Made by a program: the position numbers and the translations under genes. Below, piece after piece: positions 20,479-28,677 of a stretch of DNA of 64,000 nt (the stretch's first letter is position 1; the number at the start of each line of letters is the position of its first letter). Below the pieces are notes generated by a model that saw nothing but the letters and a program-made list of their open reading frames with translations, made no database searches and was not told the origin of the DNA. This stretch comes from CAMAVH01 sp964628235 (GTDB lineage Bacteria > Pseudomonadota > Alphaproteobacteria > SMXQ01), in assembly GCA_964628235.1 (NCBI GenBank), contig CAZVLU010000010.1, positions 1-64,000 on the forward strand. Direction: 5' to 3'.

Positions 20479-22014
20479 ATGAAGACGCTGCCCGAGTTCG
20501 TCGCTTTCGCCGAAGCCTATCGGGCGAAGTCGGCGCAGATCGTCTGGACGCGCCTCGTCGCCGATTTGGAGACGCCGGTCTCGGCGTTGCTCAAGCTCGC
20601 CGAAGGCCAGCCCAACAGCTTTCTGTTCGAGTCGGTCGAAGGCGGCGCGCGCCGCGCGCGATACTCTTTCCTCGGCTTCAAGCCCGACCTGATCTGGAAA
20701 TCGTCCGGCGCCAAGGCCGAGATCAACCGCAACGCCCTCGCCAACCTCAATGACTTTCAGCCCTGCGACGGCGCGCCGCTCGCTGCGCTGCGCGCGCTGA
20801 TCAAGGAGTCGCATATCGAGACGCCGGCCGACCTGCCGCCGATGGCCGCCGGCCTGTTCGGCTATATGGGTTACGACATGGTGCGCCAGGTCGAAGTCTT
20901 GCCCGACGCCAATCCCGATGAACTGTATGTGCCGGAAAGCGTCTTTTTACGCCCGACCGTGGTCGCCATCTTCGATCATCTCGAAGATACCGTCTCCCTC
21001 GTGACGCCGGTGTGGCCCGATCTCGCCGACAAAAACGTCACCGAGAAAGAAGCCGACGCGGCCTATGCCGCCGCGCAATGGCGCCTGACGGAAGCGCTGT
21101 CCGCCTTCGAAGGCCCGCTGCCCTATCGCCACGAAGCGGCCGACGGCGAGCAGCCGGCGCCGGTGCCGACCTCCAACACCACGCTGGCGGAATACACGGC
21201 GAACGTCGAACGGGCGAAAGAGTACATCCGCGCCGGCGACATTTTTCAGGTCGTGCCGTCGCAGCGCTTTTCGGTGCCGTTCCACCTGCCGCCGATCGCG
21301 CTCTATCGCTCGCTGCGCCGCCTCAATCCGTCGCCCTTCCTGTTCTTCATGGATTTCGGCGGCTTCGCCATCGTCGGCTCGAGTCCGGAAATTCTCGTGC
21401 GGCTGCGCGACGGCAAGGTGACGATCCGCCCGATCGCCGGCACGCGCCCGCGCGGCAAGACGCCGGCAGAAGACGCCGCGCTGGCCGAAGAACTGCTCGC
21501 CGACCCGAAAGAGCTTGCCGAACATCTCATGCTGCTCGATCTCGGGCGCAACGATGTCGGCCGCGTCGCCAAAATCGGCACCGTGCGCGTCACCGAGCAA
21601 ATGGTGATCGAGCGCTACTCGCATGTCATGCATATCGTCTCGAACGTCGAGGGCGAGATCGACCCCAAGCATGACGCCATCGACGCGCTGATGGCCGGCT
21701 TCCCCGCCGGCACCGTCTCGGGGGCGCCCAAAGTGCGCGCCATGGAGATCATCGACGAGTTGGAAAAGACCCGGCGCGGCATCTATGCCGGCGCCATCGG
21801 CTACTTCGCCGCCAACGGCGCGATGGACAGCTGCATCGCGTTGCGCACCGCCCTGGTGAAGGACCGCACGCTCTATATTCAAGCCGGCGGCGGCGTCGTC
21901 GCCGACAGCGATCCCAAGGCCGAATACGAAGAAAGCCAGAACAAGGCGCGGGCTTTGGTGCGCGCCGCCGAAGAGGCCGTGCAGTTCGCCGCTGGCCGCC
22001 GGGGGCGCAATTAG
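20479..22014 (+). CDS. trpE: Anthranilate synthase component I
   Basis: A 511-residue chorismate-using subunit of anthranilate synthase. The N-terminal regulatory region carries the tryptophan-feedback motif family LLESxE (here FLFESVEGG). The catalytic half has IRAGDIFQVVPSQRF, GSSPEILVRL, RPIAGTRPRGKT, LLDLGRNDVGRVA and GAPKVRAMEIIDELE. It is not fused to TrpG. trpG lies 15 kb away behind an accessory block. No leader peptide or attenuator is visible because trpE sits one base behind ppiD. Confidence 0.97.
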   Translation: MKTLPEFVAFAEAYRAKSAQIVWTRLVADLETPVSALLKLAEGQPNSFLFESVEGGARRARYSFLGFKPDLIWKSSGAKAEINRNALANLNDFQPCDGAPLAALRALIKESHIETPADLPPMAAGLFGYMGYDMVRQVEVLPDANPDELYVPESVFLRPTVVAIFDHLEDTVSLVTPVWPDLADKNVTEKEADAAYAAAQWRLTEALSAFEGPLPYRHEAADGEQPAPVPTSNTTLAEYTANVERAKEYIRAGDIFQVVPSQRFSVPFHLPPIALYRSLRRLNPSPFLFFMDFGGFAIVGSSPEILVRLRDGKVTIRPIAGTRPRGKTPAEDAALAEELLADPKELAEHLMLLDLGRNDVGRVAKIGTVRVTEQMVIERYSHVMHIVSNVEGEIDPKHDAIDALMAGFPAGTVSGAPKVRAMEIIDELEKTRRGIYAGAIGYFAANGAMDSCIALRTALVKDRTLYIQAGGGVVADSDPKAEYEESQNKARALVRAAEEAVQFAAGRRGRN

Positions 22015-22126
22015 GGCTGGATTTACAAGCGAGCGCATCGATTGATGCTCGATTTGATTTGTAACCTGGGTTGCAGGTTCGCCACTCCCTCAAATAGACT
22101 GGAACGGTCTACCGGGGGAATCATCT

Positions 22127-22639
22127 ATGAAGAAGCTATTCGCGGCCGCGACTGCAGTCCTGTTGCTGGGGCTCTCCGCCTGCCAACAGTCGAGCCAGAA
22201 CGCTTACCGTTATAATGAAGTCGGTAAATCGTCTGCTGTTAGCTTCGGCACCGTCCTGGCAGTGCGCCCAATCGATATCATCGGTGAAAACAGCGGCGCC
22301 GGCGCCGTGATCGGCGGCGCTGCCGGGGCGGGTGCCGGAAGCGCCTTCGGATCAGGCTCCGGCAACAATTGGGCGATTGGCGCAGGTCTCATCGCCGGCG
22401 CTATCGCTGGCGCTCTGGCCGAACAAGCTATGTCCGATCGCAAAGGCGTCGAATACACCATCATCCTTGAGTCTGGAATAACTCTGACCCTGGCGCAGGA
22501 AAGCCCCAAGGACGAGCGCATCATGCAAGCTGGAGAACGAGTGATCGTTCAAAATACGGGCGGCTATCAGCGCGTCTTGCCAGCAAGCAACTTGCCGACG
22601 GAAGTCAAACGTCCGCAAGGCATCAAACTCGTCGATTGA
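22127..22639 (+). CDS. Outer-membrane lipoprotein with glycine-zipper domain (SlyB/17-kDa antigen-like)
   Basis: A 170-residue lipoprotein. The signal peptide ends in a lipobox LSAC (Cys19). Residues 55-105 form a Gly/Ala-rich glycine-zipper with two hydrophobic helices (AVIGGAAGAGAGSAFG and IAGAIAGALAE), as in SlyB and rickettsial 17-kDa antigen proteins. A small C-terminal beta part follows. These proteins are thought to stabilise the envelope; no specific task is known. The next lipoprotein gene begins 8 bases later. Confidence 0.83.
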   Translation: MKKLFAAATAVLLLGLSACQQSSQNAYRYNEVGKSSAVSFGTVLAVRPIDIIGENSGAGAVIGGAAGAGAGSAFGSGSGNNWAIGAGLIAGAIAGALAEQAMSDRKGVEYTIILESGITLTLAQESPKDERIMQAGERVIVQNTGGYQRVLPASNLPTEVKRPQGIKLVD

Positions 22640-22647
22640 GGGACATT

Positions 22648-23307
22648 ATGCGCCGTTCCGCCATTTGCATCATCGCACTTTTGTCTTTGGCCGCATGTAC
22701 GGGCCAAACCGTTATCCCGCAGATCAACGTGCAAACGCCAGCCGGGATTAAACCAACCCCTGGCCAATATGCCGCGATGATCCAATCCGGCGGCTGGGCA
22801 TTGAAGACCGAGTCTGAAGGCTTAACCTGCGGCGCATGGTCGTTCGATACAGATGTCAACGGCCCCTACGAATCTGCCATGCGCGAGGTGCTGACCCGCT
22901 CCCTAGAGAAGGTCACATTCGTCAACCAAGCCTTATCGCCGGCGGAATTGAAAGCTAAAGGCATGACGGCGCAGGTCGTCATCCATCAAGGTAACGCCGA
23001 TTCCAAGTTCAGCATTTCGCAGAATTTCTTTAGCGGCACCGCCCGCAGTGATCTGGCGCTGACCGTGACCCTTGCCATTCTGGACGACAAGGGATTGAGC
23101 TATCAGCACACCACCACCGGCAAGGGCACCGGCAGCAAAGAGATTTTCACCTGTAACAGCATAGGCGACGCGGTCGGCACCGCAGCTCAAGATGCCATCC
23201 AGAACATAGTGAAAGATATCATCCTCTATGTGAGAGATGGGCTGCGTGAGCGCTTAATCCCGGCCCAACCCGTGGCCGAGATGGCCGTCCCGCAATCGCA
23301 GTCCTGA
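22648..23307 (+). CDS. Lipoprotein of unknown function
   Basis: A 219-residue predicted lipoprotein with a signal peptide ending in the lipobox LAAC. The ATG at 22648 has GAGGGA just upstream; a TTG 12 bases earlier is less likely. The mature part looks alpha/beta, with a possible disulfide pair (LTCGAWSF and FTCNSIGD) and no recognised domain. It is probably co-transcribed with the glycine-zipper lipoprotein. Function unknown. Confidence 0.72.
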   Translation: MRRSAICIIALLSLAACTGQTVIPQINVQTPAGIKPTPGQYAAMIQSGGWALKTESEGLTCGAWSFDTDVNGPYESAMREVLTRSLEKVTFVNQALSPAELKAKGMTAQVVIHQGNADSKFSISQNFFSGTARSDLALTVTLAILDDKGLSYQHTTTGKGTGSKEIFTCNSIGDAVGTAAQDAIQNIVKDIILYVRDGLRERLIPAQPVAEMAVPQSQS

Positions 23308-23480
23308 AGCGTTCGCCAGCAGACACAAAACTATCCTATTGTTTTAAGTGATATTTTTGCCGTCACGCCGGCTCTCACCCTCCCTTTTAAACAATTGTTA
23401 ATTTTATAAGTCCTTAATCCCGCTCATGGATGCGAGTCGGGCCCTCCTCCCGAAGCGCACTCTGGGGAGGGATCCAAGCT

Positions 23481-24749
23481 TTGCGTATTCATCAGGTCAG
23501 CGGAGCGCTCGCGCTCGTCGCATTAACCACGTTTTGCGCAATCGATGCGCAGGCCGGCGCGTTCCTCATGCAGGAGCAAAGCGCCAAGGCCAGCGGTCGC
23601 GCGTTCGCCGGTGAAGCCGCCATCGCGGAAGACGCCAGCACGATCTTTTACAATCCCGCCGGCATGACCGAACTGAGCGGCACGCAATTCCTCGCCGGCG
23701 GCTACATGGTCAAGCCCGAAGCCAAGCTCAGCGACCGCGGCTCCACAGTTGGCGGCGGCGCGATTGGCGGACGCGGCGGCGACCAAGCCTTCGACGCGCA
23801 GCCGATGGGGCATTTCTACGCCGCCACCCCGGCAAGCGAGAACGTCTGGCTCGGCCTCGCCGTCACCGTCCCCTACGGCCTCGCCAACAAATATAAGTCC
23901 GACTATTTCGGCCGTTATGATTCGATCGAAAGCCGCATCGTCGCCGTCGATGTCGCGCCGAGCCTCGCATACAAGATCAACCCGCGCCTGTCGGTCGGCG
24001 GCGGCATCGATTTCCAATATATAGACGCCAAGCTCGTCAACGCGCTGCCCAACCCGGGCGATCTCGGCAACCCCGCATCCGACGGCAAACTCAGCATTGC
24101 CGGCGAGGGCTTCAGCGTCGGCTACAACGTCGGCGTTTTGTACAAGCCGACCGAGGCGCTCAATCTCGGCCTGACCTATCGCTCTGCGATCGATCAAGAC
24201 ATCAGCGGCCAATCGACGCAGATATTCGGCGCCACGACGATCCAGAACGTCAGCACCACGGTCGCCCTGCCCGACATCGTCTCGCTTGCCGGCGCTTATA
24301 AGCTGAGCGGCGCGACCACCCTGCTCGCCCAGGCCAACTATTACAATTGGAGCCGCTTCGAGAAGCTCGAGTTCAACTTCTCCGACGGCACCACGGCGAT
24401 TCTCGACCAGAACTTCACCGACACGTTCGGCCTCTCGATCGGCGCGCAGCATAAGCTGCCCGGCGGCTGGACCTTCCGCGGCGGCCTGCAATACGACCAA
24501 ACGCCGACGCGCGACGCCAACCGCTCCACCGCCATTCCCGACACCGACCGCTTCTGGCTCGGCCTCGGGGCTTCCTATGCCGTGACGGAGAGAGTCACGA
24601 TCGACGTCTCTTACATGCACATGTTCGCCAAAGAAGCGCCCATCAACCGCGTGAATAGCTTCCCCGCCCTCGGCACGACTGCGGTGACGACGGGCATGAC
24701 CGAAACCAGCTCTGACGTTCTGGGCTTCGGCCTGCAGGTGGCCTTTTGA
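23481..24749 (+). CDS. FadL/OmpP1/TodX-family outer-membrane transport protein
   Basis: A beta-barrel outer-membrane channel of about 422 residues. The mature protein starts at GAFLMQEQSAKASGRAFAGEAAIAEDAST, the N-terminal signature of FadL-type proteins, followed by TIFYNPAGMT. It should move long-chain fatty acids or other hydrophobic molecules across the outer membrane. A TTG start at 23481 is chosen because GGGGAGGGATC lies 6-16 bases upstream and gives a clean signal peptide (MRIHQVSGALAL...DAQA). An ATG at 23430 would add 17 residues and has no ribosome site. It overlaps the following kinase gene by 4 bases. Confidence 0.85.
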   Translation: MRIHQVSGALALVALTTFCAIDAQAGAFLMQEQSAKASGRAFAGEAAIAEDASTIFYNPAGMTELSGTQFLAGGYMVKPEAKLSDRGSTVGGGAIGGRGGDQAFDAQPMGHFYAATPASENVWLGLAVTVPYGLANKYKSDYFGRYDSIESRIVAVDVAPSLAYKINPRLSVGGGIDFQYIDAKLVNALPNPGDLGNPASDGKLSIAGEGFSVGYNVGVLYKPTEALNLGLTYRSAIDQDISGQSTQIFGATTIQNVSTTVALPDIVSLAGAYKLSGATTLLAQANYYNWSRFEKLEFNFSDGTTAILDQNFTDTFGLSIGAQHKLPGGWTFRGGLQYDQTPTRDANRSTAIPDTDRFWLGLGASYAVTERVTIDVSYMHMFAKEAPINRVNSFPALGTTAVTTGMTETSSDVLGFGLQVAF

Positions 24750-26197
24750 CAGTTGACGCGACCTCCCCGCTCCGGCGTTTCGGCGTCGGCGACAGCTCGG
24801 CGCCGCCGGGCTACGGCCTGAACACGCTCAGCCTGAGCTTCGTCGACGGCGAGATCGAGCGGCGATTTACCGCCGAGCATCTCAACCGCGCGCTGCCGAC
24901 GATCCGCGTCTTCTTGCTGGCCGCCTGCGCGCTGTACGCGCTGTTCGGCATCCTCGACTACTACATCCTGCCGGAAACCCACGGCATCATGTGGCTGATC
25001 CGCTATGCCGGCGTCTGCCCGCTGCTGCTCCTGGCGCTGGCGCTCACCTATCATCCGTCCTTCTCGCGCATCGCCCAATTCGTGCTCGGCACGTCGAGCT
25101 TCATCGCCGGCCTCGGCATCATCGCCATGACCGCCTTCGCCGAAGAGCCCGGCAACCGCCTCTATTATGCCGGCCTGATCATGGTGGTGATCTATTCCGC
25201 CAGCTTGATCCGCTTGCGCTGCGTCAACTCGACGATGATCTGCCTCGTGCTGTTCGGGCTCTATCAGATCTCGGCGATCTGGCTCAATCCGATCCCGCCG
25301 GAATATCTGCTGAGCAACAACTTCTTCCTCGGCATGTCGGTCGCCGTCGGCGTGTTCTCGAGCTACGTGCAGGAACTCTACATCCGCAAGGAGTTCATCA
25401 GCACCGAGATGCTCAAGCAGGAAAAAACTCGTGTCATAGAACTCTTGACCGAAGCGCAAGCCGCCAACAAGGCGAAGAGCGACTTCCTCGCGATTATGAG
25501 CCATGAACTGCGCACGCCGCTCAATGCCATCCTCGGCTTCTCGGAAATCATCAAGATCCGCATGTTCGGGCCGATCGGCTCGGAAAAATATTCGTCCTAC
25601 GTGGAAGACATCCACAGCACGGCGCGCCACTTGCTGACCATCATCACCGATGTGTTGGACTTCTCGAAGGCCGAGGTCGGCAAGCTGTCGATCGCCGAGG
25701 AGAACGTCGATGTCATCGACGTGCTCGACCAGTGCTTCCGCATCGTGCGCGACAAGGCGGCGCAGTCGGGCCTGCGCATCAGCCTGCGCGACATCCCGCG
25801 CAACGTCGTCTTGAAAGTGGACAAGACGCTGATCAAGCAGGTGTTCATCAACCTGCTCAGCAACGCCCTGAAATTCACGCCGCCGGGCGGCGAGATCAGC
25901 GCCTCGATCCAGCGCAACGCCGACGGCGGCTGGTCGGTGCGCATCGCCGACACCGGCATCGGCATCGCCGAAGCCGACATTCCGCGCGTCATGGAGCCGT
26001 TCGTCCAGGTCGAGAGCGTCATGGTGCGCAAGAATGGCGGCACCGGCCTCGGCCTGCCGCTCTCCAAGAAGATCATGCTGCTGCATGGCGGCAATCTGGA
26101 AATCGTCAGCACGCTGGGCGCCGGCACGACGGTGATCGTCGATTTCCCGGCCAGCCGCTTCGTGGCGCTGGACGACAAGGCCGTCGGCGCCGCCTAA
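24746..26197 (+). CDS. Six-helix membrane sensor histidine kinase
   Basis: A 483-residue hybrid-free kinase. After about 50 soluble residues there are six hydrophobic helices (roughly 54-73, 82-102, 109-130, 140-157, 163-182, 192-210), a short coiled coil, then a HisKA domain with His253 in IMSHELRTPLNA and an ATPase domain (NLLSNALKFTPPGG; IADTGIGIAEAD; GGTGLGLPLSKKI). The start is TTG at 24746, overlapping the FadL stop (TTGA), with AGGTGG 5 bases before it. The sensor is all membrane, which fits a hydrophobic ligand. No response regulator gene lies next to it. It converges on a PilZ-methyltransferase gene. Confidence 0.87.
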   Translation: MTVDATSPLRRFGVGDSSAPPGYGLNTLSLSFVDGEIERRFTAEHLNRALPTIRVFLLAACALYALFGILDYYILPETHGIMWLIRYAGVCPLLLLALALTYHPSFSRIAQFVLGTSSFIAGLGIIAMTAFAEEPGNRLYYAGLIMVVIYSASLIRLRCVNSTMICLVLFGLYQISAIWLNPIPPEYLLSNNFFLGMSVAVGVFSSYVQELYIRKEFISTEMLKQEKTRVIELLTEAQAANKAKSDFLAIMSHELRTPLNAILGFSEIIKIRMFGPIGSEKYSSYVEDIHSTARHLLTIITDVLDFSKAEVGKLSIAEENVDVIDVLDQCFRIVRDKAAQSGLRISLRDIPRNVVLKVDKTLIKQVFINLLSNALKFTPPGGEISASIQRNADGGWSVRIADTGIGIAEADIPRVMEPFVQVESVMVRKNGGTGLGLPLSKKIMLLHGGNLEIVSTLGAGTTVIVDFPASRFVALDDKAVGAA

Positions 26198-26221
26198 GTC
26201 CCCTTCCCCATTCGCGCAAAG

Positions 26222-26254
26222 AAAAACGGCGGACCCTTTGGGATCCGCCGTTTT
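26222..26254. terminator. Bidirectional intrinsic terminator
   Basis: AAAACGGCGGACCC and GGATCCGCCGTTTT form a long stem with one mismatch and the loop TTTG. It lies between the convergent kinase and PilZ-methyltransferase genes, with Ts on both sides. Confidence 0.88.
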
Positions 26255-26273
26255 CGTTTCGCGATGAAGCCGT

Positions 26274-27719
26274 TTAAGCCTTCTTGACGATCCGCACCAT
26301 GACGACGCGCTGCGTCGAGTCGTAGAACGTCTCGTAGGCCGCGCCCGGCAGGCCCGCGGCGAAGGCCGCCATGTCCTGCGCGTCGCGGTAAAGGATGTTC
26401 CAATCGGTGATGAATTCCATCGGCCACAGGTTGCTGCCGGCGCAACGGTGCATATTGCCGACGATCAACGTGCCGCCGACCGCCAAGTTCGAATAGAGCG
26501 TGTTGACCAGCGACTTGACGCGCTTGGGCACCAGATAATCGATCAGGCCGACCGTGTAGATCAGGTCCTGCGGCGGCAGCTTCTCGAACAATTCGCCGCG
26601 CAGCAACTGCACGAACGACGCGTTCAGGCAACTGACGCTGGTGCGGCCGCCGTGGCGCACCACCGCCGGATAGCTGCGCTCGTAGGCCGAAGTCAACGCC
26701 TCATGGTCCTGGTCGATCAGCGTGAAGTCGGCGCGGCGCGGCAGATCGGCGACCGCGAGATAATCGATGACTTCGCGGGCCGGACCGCAGCCCAGGCTGG
26801 CGATGCGCACGGGGCGGCTTTCCGTCGTCGCCGCCGGCGCGCTGAGGATCGCCTGGGCGATGGCGCCGCGCATATCGGTCATGCGCGTCGCGATGCATTC
26901 CGCCACGTCGAGGCCGAGGCGGTGCGACAGCTTCTCGTAGAGGGTCTTTCCCTCGCGCTGCCAATCATAGACCATGCTCATGATCTTGAAGTCGCCGGGG
27001 TAGCCGAGCGGCTTGACGTAGCTGCGGTTCCAGATCGCGCCGGCCATGAATTCCGGCGTCAGCACCAGTTCGGTGAAGCGCTTGGTGGCGCGCAGTTCGA
27101 GCGGCTGATCCATGATCGGCTCGACCAGCGCGTTGGCGCGCTGCCACTGCTCGCGCCAGGTCGGCAGGATGCGCTCTTCGCAGGTCGCCAGAATCTCCGC
27201 TTCGGCATCCGCCGTCAGCTTCTGCTGGTCGAATTGGTCGAGATTGGCGCGGAAGCTGCGCAGCAGATGCAGCACGTCCGACGCCATCAGGCGATAGTCG
27301 GCCGCGACGCCGCTGTTGATGTTGTCGCTGGCGAAGGCGTCGATGTCGGCACGGATCAGGATTTCCTGATACTTCGTGACGAGCTGCGAGATGTCGATGC
27401 AGTCGCGCAAGCGGATGCCGACCTTGGTGCCGGTCTGCGTCTGCTCTGTGCGCGTGATCTCGCCCTTGCCCTCGAACAGCGGCGTGCCGCGCAGGCCAAG
27501 CTGCACCGACACGGGCATGCCCGGATTGTACATGTCGTTCTGCAAGGACTGGGCGGTGGCGCCCATGCCGTTCAAGCTGACGTCTTGCAGAATGTAGGGC
27601 GATTCATCGAGCGTGAGATCCGGCAGAGTCTTGCGGAACAGGTCGCGGACCTTGTAACGCTCGGCACGATAGAAAATCTGGCGGCCTTGCGCGCCGCTCA
27701 ATTCTTCATACGTCTTCAT
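26274..27719 (-). CDS. PilZ domain fused to a class I SAM methyltransferase (PhcB-like)
   Basis: A 481-residue cytoplasmic fusion. Residues 10-115 form a PilZ-type domain with the cyclic-di-GMP motif RYKVR (R21xxxR25) and DVSLNG (D46xSxxG51). Residues 200-481 form a methyltransferase with KPLGYPGDFKIM and the SAM-binding ASLGCGPAREV (about 307-317). The GYPGDF and CGPARE patterns resemble enzymes annotated as 3-hydroxypalmitate methyl ester synthases (PhcB type), though this is recalled and not checked. The start at 27719 is chosen because the domain begins right after; an ATG at 27770 adds 17 unrelated residues. Convergent with a membrane kinase. The substrate is unknown. Confidence 0.78.
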   Translation of the reverse strand: MKTYEELSGAQGRQIFYRAERYKVRDLFRKTLPDLTLDESPYILQDVSLNGMGATAQSLQNDMYNPGMPVSVQLGLRGTPLFEGKGEITRTEQTQTGTKVGIRLRDCIDISQLVTKYQEILIRADIDAFASDNINSGVAADYRLMASDVLHLLRSFRANLDQFDQQKLTADAEAEILATCEERILPTWREQWQRANALVEPIMDQPLELRATKRFTELVLTPEFMAGAIWNRSYVKPLGYPGDFKIMSMVYDWQREGKTLYEKLSHRLGLDVAECIATRMTDMRGAIAQAILSAPAATTESRPVRIASLGCGPAREVIDYLAVADLPRRADFTLIDQDHEALTSAYERSYPAVVRHGGRTSVSCLNASFVQLLRGELFEKLPPQDLIYTVGLIDYLVPKRVKSLVNTLYSNLAVGGTLIVGNMHRCAGSNLWPMEFITDWNILYRDAQDMAAFAAGLPGAAYETFYDSTQRVVMVRIVKKA

Positions 27720-27917
27720 AGGTCCCCACCAAACACACGCCGCAACCTTTGCCGAAAGGGTGCGGCGCACAAAAATGAAAGCGATGAATTCTTCAGTCGA
27801 GTTCCGTTAACGATTTCTTTACCATGAGTTATCACTTTTGGTCTAGTCGCCTTGTCAAGAAATGTGGGCAATCACTTAAAAAGAAGAACATTTAGCCGCT
27901 ATTGTTGCCGTATATAC

Positions 27918-27940
27918 TTCCTATGGCGTCACTATAGGAA
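27918..27940. promoter_or_regulatory. Dyad upstream of the MerR-type gene
   Basis: TTCCTAT-N9-ATAGGAA is a perfect 7-base inverted repeat 33 bases before the cueR-like start. It could be an autoregulatory site, but its spacing differs from the clear CueR box in front of copA, and no 19-bp promoter could be fitted around it. Confidence 0.35.
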
Positions 27941-27972
27941 AATTTATCCACAGGTAGCGTGGGAGGGTTTCC

Positions 27973-28386
27973 ATGAATATTGGCCAGGCCGCGCAGGCGT
28001 CGGGCATCTCCGCCAAGATGATCCGGCATTACGAAAGCATCGGTCTCCTTGAGGCGCCTTTGCGCGGCGGCAACGGCTATCGCGTTTACAGCGACGACGA
28101 TCTCAAGCGACTCGGCTTCATTCGCCACGCGCGCGACGTCGGCTTCGCGCTGGCGCAGATCAAGGCGCTGCTGCAACTGTGGCGCGACCGCGAGCGCGCC
28201 AGCGCCGACGTCAAACGCATCGCCATCGATCAAATCGCCGCGCTGAAAACGCGCCAGCGCGAGATCGAGACGATGATCGCCGGCTTGGAGGAATTGACCG
28301 CCGCCTGCCATGGCGACGCGCGCGCCGCCTGCCCGATTCTCGACGGCCTCGCCGGACCGAGCGCCAAGCCGCCGGCCTGCGGCTGA
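27973..28386 (+). CDS. cueR: CueR/HmrR-like copper-responsive MerR regulator
   Basis: A 137-residue MerR protein. The winged helix-turn-helix starts at MNIGQAAQASGISAKMIRHYESIGL and the dimer helix follows. The metal loop near the C-terminus reads ACHGDARAACPILDGL, the Cys-x7-8-Cys pattern of CueR/HmrR sensors for monovalent copper. A perfect CueR operator lies in front of copA, 5 kb away, which is its probable target. It converges with the cupin gene with no spacer between the stops. Confidence 0.87.
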   Translation: MNIGQAAQASGISAKMIRHYESIGLLEAPLRGGNGYRVYSDDDLKRLGFIRHARDVGFALAQIKALLQLWRDRERASADVKRIAIDQIAALKTRQREIETMIAGLEELTAACHGDARAACPILDGLAGPSAKPPACG

Positions 28387-28677
28387 TTACTTCAGCTCGA
28401 TCTCGATGAAGACGAAGGCGAAGGGATTGTCGTTGATCACATTGTGATCGACGCCGGCCGTCCGCGCGTAGGTCGCGCCGGCGGTCAATTCAGGATAGGT
28501 GACGCTGCCGTCCGGCCATTCGATGGTCAGCCGCCCCGTCGTCATCGGCACCACGGCGTAATCCAAGCCATGCACATGCCGGCCGGTCTCGGCGCCGGGC
28601 GCGAAGCGCCATTCGGTGACGCGCAGACGCGCATCGTCGATCTGCACGGTGCCGATAGCTTGAGCGCGCGCCATCAT
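28387..28677 (-). CDS. Small cupin-domain protein
   Basis: A protein of about 96 residues with one cupin barrel. Visible are GAETGRHVHGLDY (the His pair and spacing of cupin motif 1) and the second motif around TAGVDHNVIN. The ATG at 28677 overlaps the LysR stop codon, which points to coupling. Substrate unknown; the neighbouring LysR and TauD-like genes suggest a small-molecule role. Confidence 0.75.
   Translation of the reverse strand: MMARAQAIGTVQIDDARLRVTEWRFAPGAETGRHVHGLDYAVVPMTTGRLTIEWPDGSVTYPELTAGATYARTAGVDHNVINDNPFAFVFIEIELK

Noticed and set aside
20400..20500. Tryptophan leader peptide or attenuator ahead of trpE
   Set aside because: trpE begins one base after ppiD, leaving no room, and no Trp-rich leader frame or paired hairpins are visible.
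24611..26086. 491-codon minus-strand frame opposite the histidine kinase
   Set aside because: It is a shadow of a clear kinase reading frame; no family resemblance.
27918..27940. CueR box in front of the cueR-like gene
   Set aside because: The dyad spacing (TTCC-N15-GGAA) does not match the CueR box and no 19-bp spacer promoter fits; kept only as an unassigned dyad.
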